Part shown: piece after piece, positions 1 through 5,541 of the stretch
Layout: each line of letters opens with the position of its first letter
Position numbering within the stretch: position 1 is the stretch's first letter
Assembly: GCA_964538665.1 (NCBI GenBank)
Contig: CAZIEB010000030.1
Coordinates: forward strand, 1 to 6,235
Direction of reading: 5' to 3'
DNA from: JAPUDQ01 sp964538665
Lineage (GTDB): Bacteria; Patescibacteriota; Saccharimonadia; Saccharimonadales; Saccharimonadaceae
DNA: 6,235 nt
Notes under the pieces: generated by a model
The model's database searches: none
What the model was told of the DNA's origin: nothing
Seen by the model: the letters and a program-made list of their open reading frames with translations, nothing else
Made by a program: the position numbers and the translations under genes

Positions 1-202
1 ACATGATAACTGCAACTATGATGTACATGACACCAATCTTTTTCGAATCAAGACTTGTCAGCCAGTTAGTATAGAGCCATGTCCACCGCTTGAAGAATGT
101 CAGAGCTGCCGCGACTGCGAGAAGCCCGCCAACAATTGAGAGTGCGCCACCGGCCATGACTGGATCATGCGGAAACGCATCCCAAGAAAGTCGACCCCAC
201 AT
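1..202 (-). CDS. cyoB: Cytochrome bo3-type ubiquinol oxidase subunit I (CyoB), N-terminal fragment cut by the window edge
   Basis: This is the catalytic heme-copper subunit that oxidises quinol, reduces O2 to water and pumps protons across the cytoplasmic membrane. Only the first 67 residues lie in the window, read on the minus strand. They begin MWGRLSWDAFPHDPV, then a hydrophobic segment (about residues 16-36), then KRWTWLYTNWLTSLDSKKIG and VMYIIVAVIM, the start of the next helix. The W-L-T-S-(V/L)-D-x-K-x-(I/L)-G-x-M-Y pattern is the signature N-terminal region of heme-copper oxidase subunit I and closely follows E. coli CyoB. Heme and CuB ligands lie beyond the edge, so catalytic integrity cannot be judged. 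The start ATG overlaps the cyoA stop in TAATG, and a G-rich stretch (GGGGGG) about 8 bases upstream can serve as ribosome binding site. This indicates translational coupling to cyoA. Confidence 0.93.
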   Translation of the reverse strand, partial: MWGRLSWDAFPHDPVMAGGALSIVGGLLAVAAALTFFKRWTWLYTNWLTSLDSKKIGVMYIIVAVIM

Positions 203-1128
203 TATTCGTACCCCCCATCTGCATGATTCATATCACGTAGTGTAGCATTTTTTTCAGCCTTCGATGAGGAGTGATCGGGCATGTATTTGGCAAGTATCTG
301 ATCAAACAAAGTCGTATCATCCAACCGATACCAGACTGGTTCGGTAACGGTTCCTGGGGTTGCAATAACGTCGTATGCACGTCGATCAAGTGTCGCGCTC
401 GACTGGCGTTTTTCTCGGAGTAGTGTATCGAAATCGGTTTGCGCGACTGAACGAACGGTAAATTTCATGTCCGCAAACCCTTCACCGCTAATATTCGAAG
501 ACAGTCCGCGGAACTCACCGATACGATTTGCTTCCAGGTGCAGAGAGGTTGTCATACCGTTCATCGCGTATACTTGCCCGCCGAGCTCAGGTATCCAAAA
601 CGAGTTCATCGGTGAATCGGCTGTAATTGAAAAGCCAATCGGTGTTTGTTCTGGAATTATGAGCTCGTTGATGGATGCAACGCCGTGCTTGGGATACAAA
701 AACAACCATTTCCATTGCAGTGACACGACCTGTACTTCCACCGCTGCGTTATCCCCTTCGAGCGGTCGATACGGATCGAGTTGGTGTGATGATCTCCAGG
801 CAATGATAGACAAAACAACAACGATAACCAGTGGAATCCCCCACCAGATTGCTTCGAGGAGTTTGTGACTTTGCCACGAGGGTTTGTATGCTGCTTTTTT
901 GTTAGTTGCACGATATTTCCAAGATATAAACCCGAGCAAGACAAAGACTGGCAACGCGACGATTGACATGATGATTGTCGCACCTACCAACAAATCACGT
1001 TGGTGGACGCCAATAGTCCCACTAGGCTCCAAAAGGACTGGTTGAATAGTGTATTTGCCAACCACAAAAAAGAGTACTGACAGTGTCACAAATATTACGC
1101 CAAATACCAGCCAATGCCTCCGCTTCAT
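202..1128 (-). CDS. cyoA: Cytochrome bo3-type ubiquinol oxidase subunit II (CyoA)
   Basis: This is the membrane-anchored cupredoxin subunit of a quinol oxidase, partner of the CyoB that follows. From the ATG at 1128 it has 308 residues, close to E. coli CyoA (315). Numbering from that ATG, hydrophobic segments lie at about 6-24, 45-69 and 91-110. The periplasmic cupredoxin domain follows, with VVSLQWKWLFLYP (134-146), the NEL(I) strand (154-158), SPMNSFWIPELGGQVYAMNGM (172-192) and SGEGFADMKF (214-223). The CuA ligand cysteines of cytochrome c oxidases are absent, so it should be a quinol oxidase. The protein contains no cysteine at all, so it also lacks the lipoprotein Cys found in E. coli CyoA; its first helix is probably an uncleaved anchor. 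A GTG three codons upstream (1137) is in frame, but it lies inside the -10 box. The ATG sits seven bases after that box and is preferred as a leaderless start. Confidence 0.95.
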   Translation of the reverse strand: MKRRHWLVFGVIFVTLSVLFFVVGKYTIQPVLLEPSGTIGVHQRDLLVGATIIMSIVALPVFVLLGFISWKYRATNKKAAYKPSWQSHKLLEAIWWGIPLVIVVVLSIIAWRSSHQLDPYRPLEGDNAAVEVQVVSLQWKWLFLYPKHGVASINELIIPEQTPIGFSITADSPMNSFWIPELGGQVYAMNGMTTSLHLEANRIGEFRGLSSNISGEGFADMKFTVRSVAQTDFDTLLREKRQSSATLDRRAYDVIATPGTVTEPVWYRLDDTTLFDQILAKYMPDHSSSKAEKNATLRDMNHADGGYE

Positions 1129-1135
1129 ACCTGTC

Positions 1136-1144
1136 ACTGTAGCA
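1136..1144 (-). promoter_or_regulatory. Extended -10 promoter element of cyoA
   Basis: On the minus strand the sequence reads TGC-TACAGT, an extended -10 (TGn plus a TATAAT-like hexamer at 1141-1136). It matches the TGC-TACAAT boxes of rpmG and both tRNA genes here in all but one base. No convincing -35 hexamer is visible 16-18 bases upstream, which is usual for extended -10 promoters. The expected transcription start, 6-8 bases after the hexamer, coincides with the cyoA ATG at 1128, which predicts a leaderless mRNA. This is read from sequence only. Confidence 0.62.
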
Positions 1145-1159
1145 TACGTAAGCGTTATC

Positions 1160-1168
1160 TGCTAGCAT
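1160..1168 (+). promoter_or_regulatory. Candidate ndh -10 element overlapping an 8-base palindrome in the divergent spacer
   Basis: The roughly 60-base spacer between cyoA and ndh contains TGCTAGCA (1160-1167), a perfect palindrome. Read on the plus strand with the following T it gives TGC-TAGCAT, a weak extended -10 (4 of 6 against TATAAT). It could drive ndh from about 1175 with almost no leader. No clear -35 is present. The palindrome could instead be a small operator, but eight bases is too little to claim that. Confidence 0.28.
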
Positions 1169-1188
1169 TATTGATGGTTAGATTGAAC

Positions 1189-2370
1189 ATGAAAATACTT
1201 ATAATTGGCGGTGGATTTGGTGGTATAAAGACTGCACTGGAGCTTGCTAAGCATCAGGGCTTTGAAGTCGTGCTGATTTCAAACAAAGAGTATTTTACGT
1301 ATTACCCCGCACTGTATTCGGTAGCGACTGGCGGATCGCAGCGACAATCGTTCGTGCCTCTTGAACAGATTTTTAAAAACACTTCCGTCAAGGTAGTCCA
1401 TGATACCATCGAGGGTTACGACCCCCAAAGAAGACTTGTACGAGGGTCTCATGGCGCCTACCATTATGACCGTATCGTGTTTTCGCTCGGCGTCGTGACG
1501 AGTTACTTTGGGATAAAAGGTCTCGACCGATACAGTTTTGGTATCAAAACAGCTGAAGAGCTCGCTCGTTTTCGACACCATATACACGACGAAATGGTGG
1601 AAGACAAAAAAATCGATAAGCAATATGTAGTCATCGGCGCAGGTCCGACTGGTATCGAAGTTGCATCATCCCTCGCGTACTATATCGACCACATTGCAAG
1701 TTCGCACGCAATCCATCATACAAAGATCCGTGTAAAGCTCGTCGAAGCTGCCGATAGGGTTGCACCACGGTTATCGCCACAGACAAGCCAGCTCATCTCA
1801 AATAGATTGAAGCAACTAGGCGTACAACTGCTTCTCAATGAAAAAGTAGAGCGGCAAGACAGCGAAAAGGTGTTCGTAGGAGGTAGAGCTATCCCAACCC
1901 ATACGGTGATTTGGACATCTGGTGTTGCAAACAATCCTTTTTTTGCGCAACACAACCATCATTTTTCTCTATCTCCCAACCAGCGAGTTATTGTTGACGA
2001 CCATATGATGGCCGATGCACATACCTATGTCATAGGCGACAATGCCTATACGCCATATTCAGGGCTTGCCCAAACAGCCCTTCATGATGCAATCTATGTG
2101 GCGCGAGATATTGTCCGTGCCTCGCGTAAGCACCCTCGTCCGTCATACAAAGTTGTGCAACCTCCTGTGGTACTCCCAGTTGGCAAACGATGGGCTGTCT
2201 TGGAATACAAGTCGCTCAGAGTACACGGTTATATAGGTCATCTGATTCGACGTGCGGCGGATTTTGTGGGGTATCATGACATTCTGCCTCTAGGGCTGGC
2301 GTTTTCTTCATGGAATGCAGAATACACTCATGACAACCAATGTAAAGAATGCCAACAATTACCTTATTGA
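1189..2370 (+). CDS. ndh: Type II NADH:quinone oxidoreductase (NDH-2)
   Basis: This is a single-subunit, non-proton-pumping FAD enzyme on the inner face of the membrane that passes electrons from NADH to quinone. From the ATG at 1189 it has 393 residues, a normal size. The N-terminal FAD Rossmann motif is MKILIIGGGFGGIKTALELA (1-20). The NADH Rossmann motif is YVVIGAGPTGIEVASSLA (146-163), VIWTSGV is at 240-246, and the second FAD motif YVIGDNAYTPY is at 280-290. The quinone-site region reads GLAQTALHDAIYVARDI (292-308), where classical NDH-2 has AQxAxQ; the last Gln is His here. The C terminus ends with a CKEC pair. An in-frame ATG at 1174 would add five residues. The Rossmann fold begins directly at 1189, so that start is preferred, but neither has a clear Shine-Dalgarno site. 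The gene diverges from cyoAB, and Ndh can supply the quinol that oxidase uses. Other FAD oxidoreductases share the fold, but the motif set and context favour NDH-2. Confidence 0.9.
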   Translation: MKILIIGGGFGGIKTALELAKHQGFEVVLISNKEYFTYYPALYSVATGGSQRQSFVPLEQIFKNTSVKVVHDTIEGYDPQRRLVRGSHGAYHYDRIVFSLGVVTSYFGIKGLDRYSFGIKTAEELARFRHHIHDEMVEDKKIDKQYVVIGAGPTGIEVASSLAYYIDHIASSHAIHHTKIRVKLVEAADRVAPRLSPQTSQLISNRLKQLGVQLLLNEKVERQDSEKVFVGGRAIPTHTVIWTSGVANNPFFAQHNHHFSLSPNQRVIVDDHMMADAHTYVIGDNAYTPYSGLAQTALHDAIYVARDIVRASRKHPRPSYKVVQPPVVLPVGKRWAVLEYKSLRVHGYIGHLIRRAADFVGYHDILPLGLAFSSWNAEYTHDNQCKECQQLPY

Positions 2371-2374
2371 TTCC

Positions 2375-2404
2375 TTGATTAAATACAACCATTAGCGCTA
2401 TACT
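2375..2404 (+). promoter_or_regulatory. Promoter of the glycosyltransferase/GH57 operon
   Basis: TTGATT (2375-2380) and TATACT (2399-2404) are separated by 18 bases, a good match to a housekeeping sigma-70 promoter. The expected start is near 2411, giving a leader of about 47 bases before the ATG at 2458. It lacks the TGC extension seen at the other promoters in this window. It is the only convincing promoter upstream of the three plus-strand genes to 5506. Confidence 0.6.
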
Positions 2405-2420
2405 GAGTTCATAAGTAAAC

Positions 2421-2458
2421 AAAGGGGCGAGCGTACAAAAAGCTCAACTATGTTCTAA
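2421..2458 (+). promoter_or_regulatory. Leader with distant Shine-Dalgarno, short hairpin and two-codon mini-ORF before the glycosyltransferase
   Basis: AAAGGGG (2421-2427) is the only strong Shine-Dalgarno sequence in the leader, but it ends 30 bases before the ATG at 2458. Between them a 4-bp inverted repeat (GAGC 2429-2432, GCTC 2442-2445) could fold and shorten that distance. A mini-ORF ATG-TTC-TAA (2450-2458) ends in a TAATG overlap with the glycosyltransferase start. How initiation works here is inference; the stem is weak. Confidence 0.3.
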
Positions 2459-3639
2459 TGCGAATACTAATGCTAGGGTGGGAACTGCCGCCTCATATAA
2501 ACGGGGGCATGGGGGTCGTGTGTTACGAAATGAGCAAGGTGCTCAGTCGTAAAGGAGCGACGATTGATTTTGTACTCCCCTATACCGCACCTCATCGCGA
2601 AGCAGAAACATTCATGAATATTATCGGTGCGTCCCATCATACCCCTCATGCACAGGGTGGATTCGGAGTCTACTCTGATTGGACGGTCAAATCTGATGAA
2701 TTTGCGCACATTACCGATGCATATGAGCAAACAGCCTTGCGACATGCCCGCAAATTTCCTCCAGATGTTATCCATGCCAATGATTGGTTGACGCTGCGTG
2801 CTGGCGTCAAGGTCAAGCAAGCAACCAAACGTCCGCTCGTCGCTCATGTACATGCAACTGAGTTTGATCGCGCGGGTGGCAATCATGGCAATCCGCTCAT
2901 CCATGAAATCGAATACCTCGGTCTCACTATGGCAGATAGAGTAATCGCGATCAGCGACTACACCAAAAATCTCCTTGTGAAGCGCTACCATATACCTCCC
3001 GAAAAAATCGAAATTATCCATAACACCATCAACTACGACGATTTTGCCGATGTACCGAACGGAGACTCATATCGATACGTTTCGCGACTCAAGCAAGAAG
3101 GCTACTACGTGATAGGTGCAATAGGTCGTCTGACAGTCCAAAAAGGTTACACGCATTTGATACGCTCTCTTGGAAAAGCCTCAAAACGGTTGTCCAGGCT
3201 CGTACTCATCATCGGCAGCAGCGGCGAACTCAGAGATGAGCTTATCGAACTAAGTGCCGAACTGGGCGTTTCTGATCGAGTCATTCTACCCGGCTGGGTC
3301 AGTGGTCCGACCCAGAGAGACATTTTTCGTCTCTCTGATGCGTTTGTCATGAGTTCTGTCAGTGAACCGTTTGGGATCACACCTCTTGAAGCAGCCGCGC
3401 ATGGCAGCGCCATCGTTGTGACGAGGCAGACTGGCTCCGGAGAGATATTGCGTCATAGCATCAAATACGACTATTGGGACGAAGATAGACTGGCCGACAT
3501 CATGATAAATCTTGCGACTTCACCTGCGCTGACACGCCATCTGCAAAAGTCGGTCAAAAACGAAGTCAAGACGATGAACTGGGCAAATATAGCTCACCGA
3601 TATATGGATCAATACAAGAAGCTAGGAGTACAGGCATGA
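2458..3639 (+). CDS. GT4/GT5-type glycosyltransferase, glycogen-synthase-like
   Basis: This is a GT-B fold retaining glycosyltransferase of 393 residues with no signal peptide or membrane segment, so cytoplasmic. The N-terminal acceptor domain starts MRILMLGWELPPHINGGMGVV, with the glycine-rich loop (residues 16-19) typical of glycogen synthases and GT4 enzymes. It continues with VIHANDWLT (104-112) and AHVHATEFDR (129-138). The C-terminal nucleotide-sugar domain has GRLTVQKGYTHLI (223-235), with the Arg and Lys that usually bind the donor diphosphate. It also has SEPFGITPLEAAAHG (302-316), carrying the E-x7-E motif (E303, E311). It heads an operon with a GH57 enzyme, a pairing seen in archaea and other bacteria, which favours an alpha-1,4-glucan (glycogen) role. 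Donor and acceptor cannot be read from sequence; a cell-surface glycan or sucrose/trehalose-type GT4 remains possible. The stop overlaps the next start in ATGA. Confidence 0.88.
   Translation: MRILMLGWELPPHINGGMGVVCYEMSKVLSRKGATIDFVLPYTAPHREAETFMNIIGASHHTPHAQGGFGVYSDWTVKSDEFAHITDAYEQTALRHARKFPPDVIHANDWLTLRAGVKVKQATKRPLVAHVHATEFDRAGGNHGNPLIHEIEYLGLTMADRVIAISDYTKNLLVKRYHIPPEKIEIIHNTINYDDFADVPNGDSYRYVSRLKQEGYYVIGAIGRLTVQKGYTHLIRSLGKASKRLSRLVLIIGSSGELRDELIELSAELGVSDRVILPGWVSGPTQRDIFRLSDAFVMSSVSEPFGITPLEAAAHGSAIVVTRQTGSGEILRHSIKYDYWDEDRLADIMINLATSPALTRHLQKSVKNEVKTMNWANIAHRYMDQYKKLGVQA
3313..3337. repeat. Perfect 9-bp inverted repeat inside the glycosyltransferase gene
   Basis: CAGAGAGAC (3313-3321) and GTCTCTCTG (3329-3337) are exact reverse complements around a 7-base loop, ATTTTTC. 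The repeat falls in the codons for QRDIFRLSD, just before the conserved SEPFG motif. No U-tract follows, so it is not a classical terminator on the plus strand. It may be a chance product of coding sequence or an mRNA hairpin. Confidence 0.5.
3624..3635 (+). promoter_or_regulatory. Shine-Dalgarno site of the GH57 gene
   Basis: AGGAG (3624-3628) lies seven bases before the ATG at 3636, within the last codons of the glycosyltransferase gene. It fixes the GH57 start at the ATGA overlap and supports coupled translation. It also shows that this organism uses canonical Shine-Dalgarno initiation inside operons. Confidence 0.75.
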
Positions 3640-4844
3640 AAAAACAAATAGTCCTGTATCTTCATGTGCATCAACCATATCGAATTCGACCATACAGCGT
3701 GTTTTCAGCTGGCTACGACCATGACTATTTTTCTGATGCAGGCGTGGTAGACAATGCAACCAACCAATCGATCATCAAAAAGGTTGCTGAAAAATCTTAT
3801 TTACCAACAAATGAGATGCTCATAGGTCTCTTGGACGCTCATCCAGAATTCAATCTCAGCATCAGTATTACCGGAGTATTCATCGATCAATGTAAGTCAT
3901 GGGCGCCAGAGGTTCTTGATAGCTTCAAGCGCTTGATCACAACGGGACGAGTGGAAGTGCTCGCCGAGACATATCATCATTCACTTGCCTTCTTCTATAG
4001 CCGAAAAGAGTTTGAAGCCCAAGTCAAAAAGCACCAAGACTTGGTTGAGCAAGAATTTGGTGTCACACCGAAAGCATTTCGAAATACCGAGCTAGCGTAT
4101 TATGACGATATCGGTGCATGGGCTGATAGTATGGGGTATAGTGCGGTATTGGCCGAAGGCTGGGACCCAGTACTGGGCTGGAAGAGTCCAAATTATGTCT
4201 ATTCACCACCGCATGCAAAAACTACAAAATTACTTCTCAAAAATTATCGACTCAGTGACGACATCGCCTTTCGTTTTTCGAATAAGAGCTGGGCTGAGTG
4301 GCCACTCACAGTCGACAAATATCTCTCGTGGCTTCCAAAAGGCGAGGAACAAGTGATCAATCTCTTTATGGATTATGAAACATTCGGCGAGCACCAATGG
4401 GAGGATACAGGGATATTCGACTTTACCAAAGCATTCGTCGGCAAAATCTCAGCTAGCAAAGACTACACTTTCGCAACTGTCTCTGATGCCGCTAAGCTCG
4501 AGTCAAAAGACGACCTCAGTATGCCATACACCGTCACATGGGCAGACTCAGAGCGTGACCTCAGCGCCTGGATGGGCAATGCCATGCAGCAAGAAGCTCT
4601 CAAGTACCTGTACGAACTCGAAGGAGCCGTCATGGATAGCCGGGACGATACGTTGATTGAGGATTGGCGCCGACTACAAACCTCGGATCATGTGTACTAT
4701 ATGAGTACAAAATTTTCCCATGATGGCAACGTCCATGATTATTTCAGCCCGTATGGTTCACCGTATGACGCATTTATGTACTTCATGAATGCAGTCAGAG
4801 ATATGCGCTGGAGGATACTGGAGCATCACAAAGGAACGCTATAG
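3636..4844 (+). CDS. Glycoside hydrolase family 57, alpha-amylase-type alpha-glucan enzyme
   Basis: This retaining alpha-glucan-active enzyme has 402 residues, the usual size of short GH57 amylase-like proteins. It has no signal peptide, so it should act in the cytoplasm. The five conserved GH57 regions are visible in order: LHVHQPYR (9-16); GRVEVLAETYHHSL (104-117); FRNTELAYYDD (148-158) with the expected nucleophile E152; FMDYETFGEH (244-253) with the expected acid/base D246; and TWADSERDLSAWMGN (301-315). The C-terminal SPYGSPYDAFMYFMNAV (371-387) is typical of this subgroup. Family members include alpha-amylases, 4-alpha-glucanotransferases and branching enzymes, and the exact reaction cannot be fixed from motifs. 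Overlap with the glycosyltransferase gene by ATGA and with the following gene by TAGTG indicates one operon. The likely role is trimming or remodelling a glucan made by the first enzyme. Confidence 0.9.
   Translation: MKKQIVLYLHVHQPYRIRPYSVFSAGYDHDYFSDAGVVDNATNQSIIKKVAEKSYLPTNEMLIGLLDAHPEFNLSISITGVFIDQCKSWAPEVLDSFKRLITTGRVEVLAETYHHSLAFFYSRKEFEAQVKKHQDLVEQEFGVTPKAFRNTELAYYDDIGAWADSMGYSAVLAEGWDPVLGWKSPNYVYSPPHAKTTKLLLKNYRLSDDIAFRFSNKSWAEWPLTVDKYLSWLPKGEEQVINLFMDYETFGEHQWEDTGIFDFTKAFVGKISASKDYTFATVSDAAKLESKDDLSMPYTVTWADSERDLSAWMGNAMQQEALKYLYELEGAVMDSRDDTLIEDWRRLQTSDHVYYMSTKFSHDGNVHDYFSPYGSPYDAFMYFMNAVRDMRWRILEHHKGTL
4831..4843 (+). promoter_or_regulatory. Shine-Dalgarno site that supports the GTG start at 4844
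   Basis: AAGGA (4831-4835, preceded by another A) lies eight bases before GTG at 4844, which overlaps the GH57 stop as TAGTG. There is no in-frame ATG until residue 94, so this site and the overlap decide the start of the third operon gene. Confidence 0.65.
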
Positions 4845-5506
4845 TGTCGCGTTTGTCTCGACTGTCATTTCTATCTGCGAGTCGCGCCAAAAAAATATTC
4901 CAAGGTGCCTGTCATCAGTATGATTTGGTGTATCTCGGTGGAGTGTCCCAGCACAGCGACGAACATGAGATAGTACGTGGCTTTACGCTCTCTCCGTCAC
5001 ATGTTGATCGAAACTATTGTGTCGGTACTGTTGCTGGTAGAGATATCATACTCTTACAGCGAACTGATACGATTTCCTTCCCTGCGCACCCATCACGAGC
5101 ATATACCTGGCTTATACTACAGATGGATCTCAAACACCAAATGCCGATGCATGTCGTGCTCAATGCCCACAAGTATGATGAACATGTCTACGGAACTCTG
5201 TTTGGGAAGTTGTCCCATCTCAACAAATTGCATGTCGACGCGTTGCCGTTTTATGAACCGCAGTTTACATCTACGTATTCAATATATGCACCGTTGCAGC
5301 ATAGTCATACAATTTTGCAGGTACTTGATGCGGGGACTGCAAATGTACTCAGTTCATCATATTCGACTCTCGATTTTGAGCTGATAGACGATGAATTATT
5401 GGTGTATCTCCCGGTAGAATCAATCAGCCGACGAGATATCGACTATATACTCAAAGCTGGTCTGTGGTTCGCAGACCAAATCGATCATCCTTCGTCTTCA
5501 GTGTGA
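4844..5506 (+). CDS. Hypothetical protein, third gene of the glycan operon
   Basis: I do not recognise this 220-residue protein. It starts with GTG directly on the GH57 stop codon (TAGTG) with a good Shine-Dalgarno site, so it is almost certainly translated with that operon. The N terminus (residues 1-18) is basic and serine-rich with no membrane segment. The middle has alternating hydrophobic strands suggesting a mainly beta or alpha/beta soluble fold: DLVYLGGV (27-34), RNYCVGTVAGRDIILLQRTDT (56-76), YTWLILQMDL (87-96) and MHVVLNAHK (102-110). It ends in a likely helix, RRDIDYILKAGLWFADQID (196-214). It is rich in histidine (about 15, spread throughout) but has no clear metal-binding cluster. 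No catalytic motif, coiled coil or carbohydrate-binding signature is evident. A link to glucan metabolism is inferred from operon position only. The reading frame is intact and codon use resembles its neighbours. Confidence 0.82.
   Translation: MSRLSRLSFLSASRAKKIFQGACHQYDLVYLGGVSQHSDEHEIVRGFTLSPSHVDRNYCVGTVAGRDIILLQRTDTISFPAHPSRAYTWLILQMDLKHQMPMHVVLNAHKYDEHVYGTLFGKLSHLNKLHVDALPFYEPQFTSTYSIYAPLQHSHTILQVLDAGTANVLSSSYSTLDFELIDDELLVYLPVESISRRDIDYILKAGLWFADQIDHPSSSV
5459..5477. repeat. Short inverted repeat near the 3' end of the hypothetical gene
   Basis: GGTCTG (5459-5464) and CAGACC (5472-5477) form a 6-bp perfect stem, extendable by a T-G pair, around GGTTC. It lies about 30 bases before the stop at 5506. 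There is no T-tract after it on either strand, so I do not call a terminator. It might slow or protect the mRNA end of either convergent transcript. Confidence 0.3.
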
Positions 5507-5539
5507 AGCATATAAGATTACGTGTGCTGCAGTAAGATT
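5501..5539. repeat. Imperfect tandem duplication across the end of the operon
   Basis: Two copies of a unit of about 20 bases lie side by side: GTGTGaaGCatatAAGATT (5501-5519) and GTGTGctGCagtAAGATT (5522-5539). The first copy contains the TGA stop (5504-5506) of the hypothetical gene. The second fills most of the 35-base gap to the convergent rpmG end. It looks like a small slippage duplication; no function is evident. Confidence 0.4.
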
Positions 5540-5541
5540 GT

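Noticed and set aside
239..247. TGC-TACACT on the minus strand inside cyoA, a possible internal cyoB promoter
   Set aside because: It is one base off the shared -10 box, but it lies in coding sequence 37 bases before cyoB, with TAATG coupling already explaining cyoB expression.
467..983. Open frames on both strands overlapping cyoA
   Set aside because: They lie inside a clear, full-length CyoA, lack ribosome binding sites and show no recognisable domain.
2473..3413. Antisense frames of up to 182 codons within the glycosyltransferase gene
   Set aside because: They are shadows of the well-conserved coding strand, with Cys/Met-rich translations and no start signals.
4102..5384. Alternative plus-strand frames within the GH57 and hypothetical genes
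   Set aside because: They overlap genes supported by conserved motifs, coupling overlaps and Shine-Dalgarno sites; none has its own signals.
2368..5506. Alternative genetic code with TGA as glycine
   Set aside because: TGA ends ndh, the glycosyltransferase and the 220-residue gene at sensible family lengths and overlaps, so it is a stop codon here.
5507..5541. Rho-independent terminator between the convergent operon and rpmG
   Set aside because: No GC-rich stem followed by a T-tract is present on either strand; the nearby 6-bp hairpin at 5459-5477 also lacks one.
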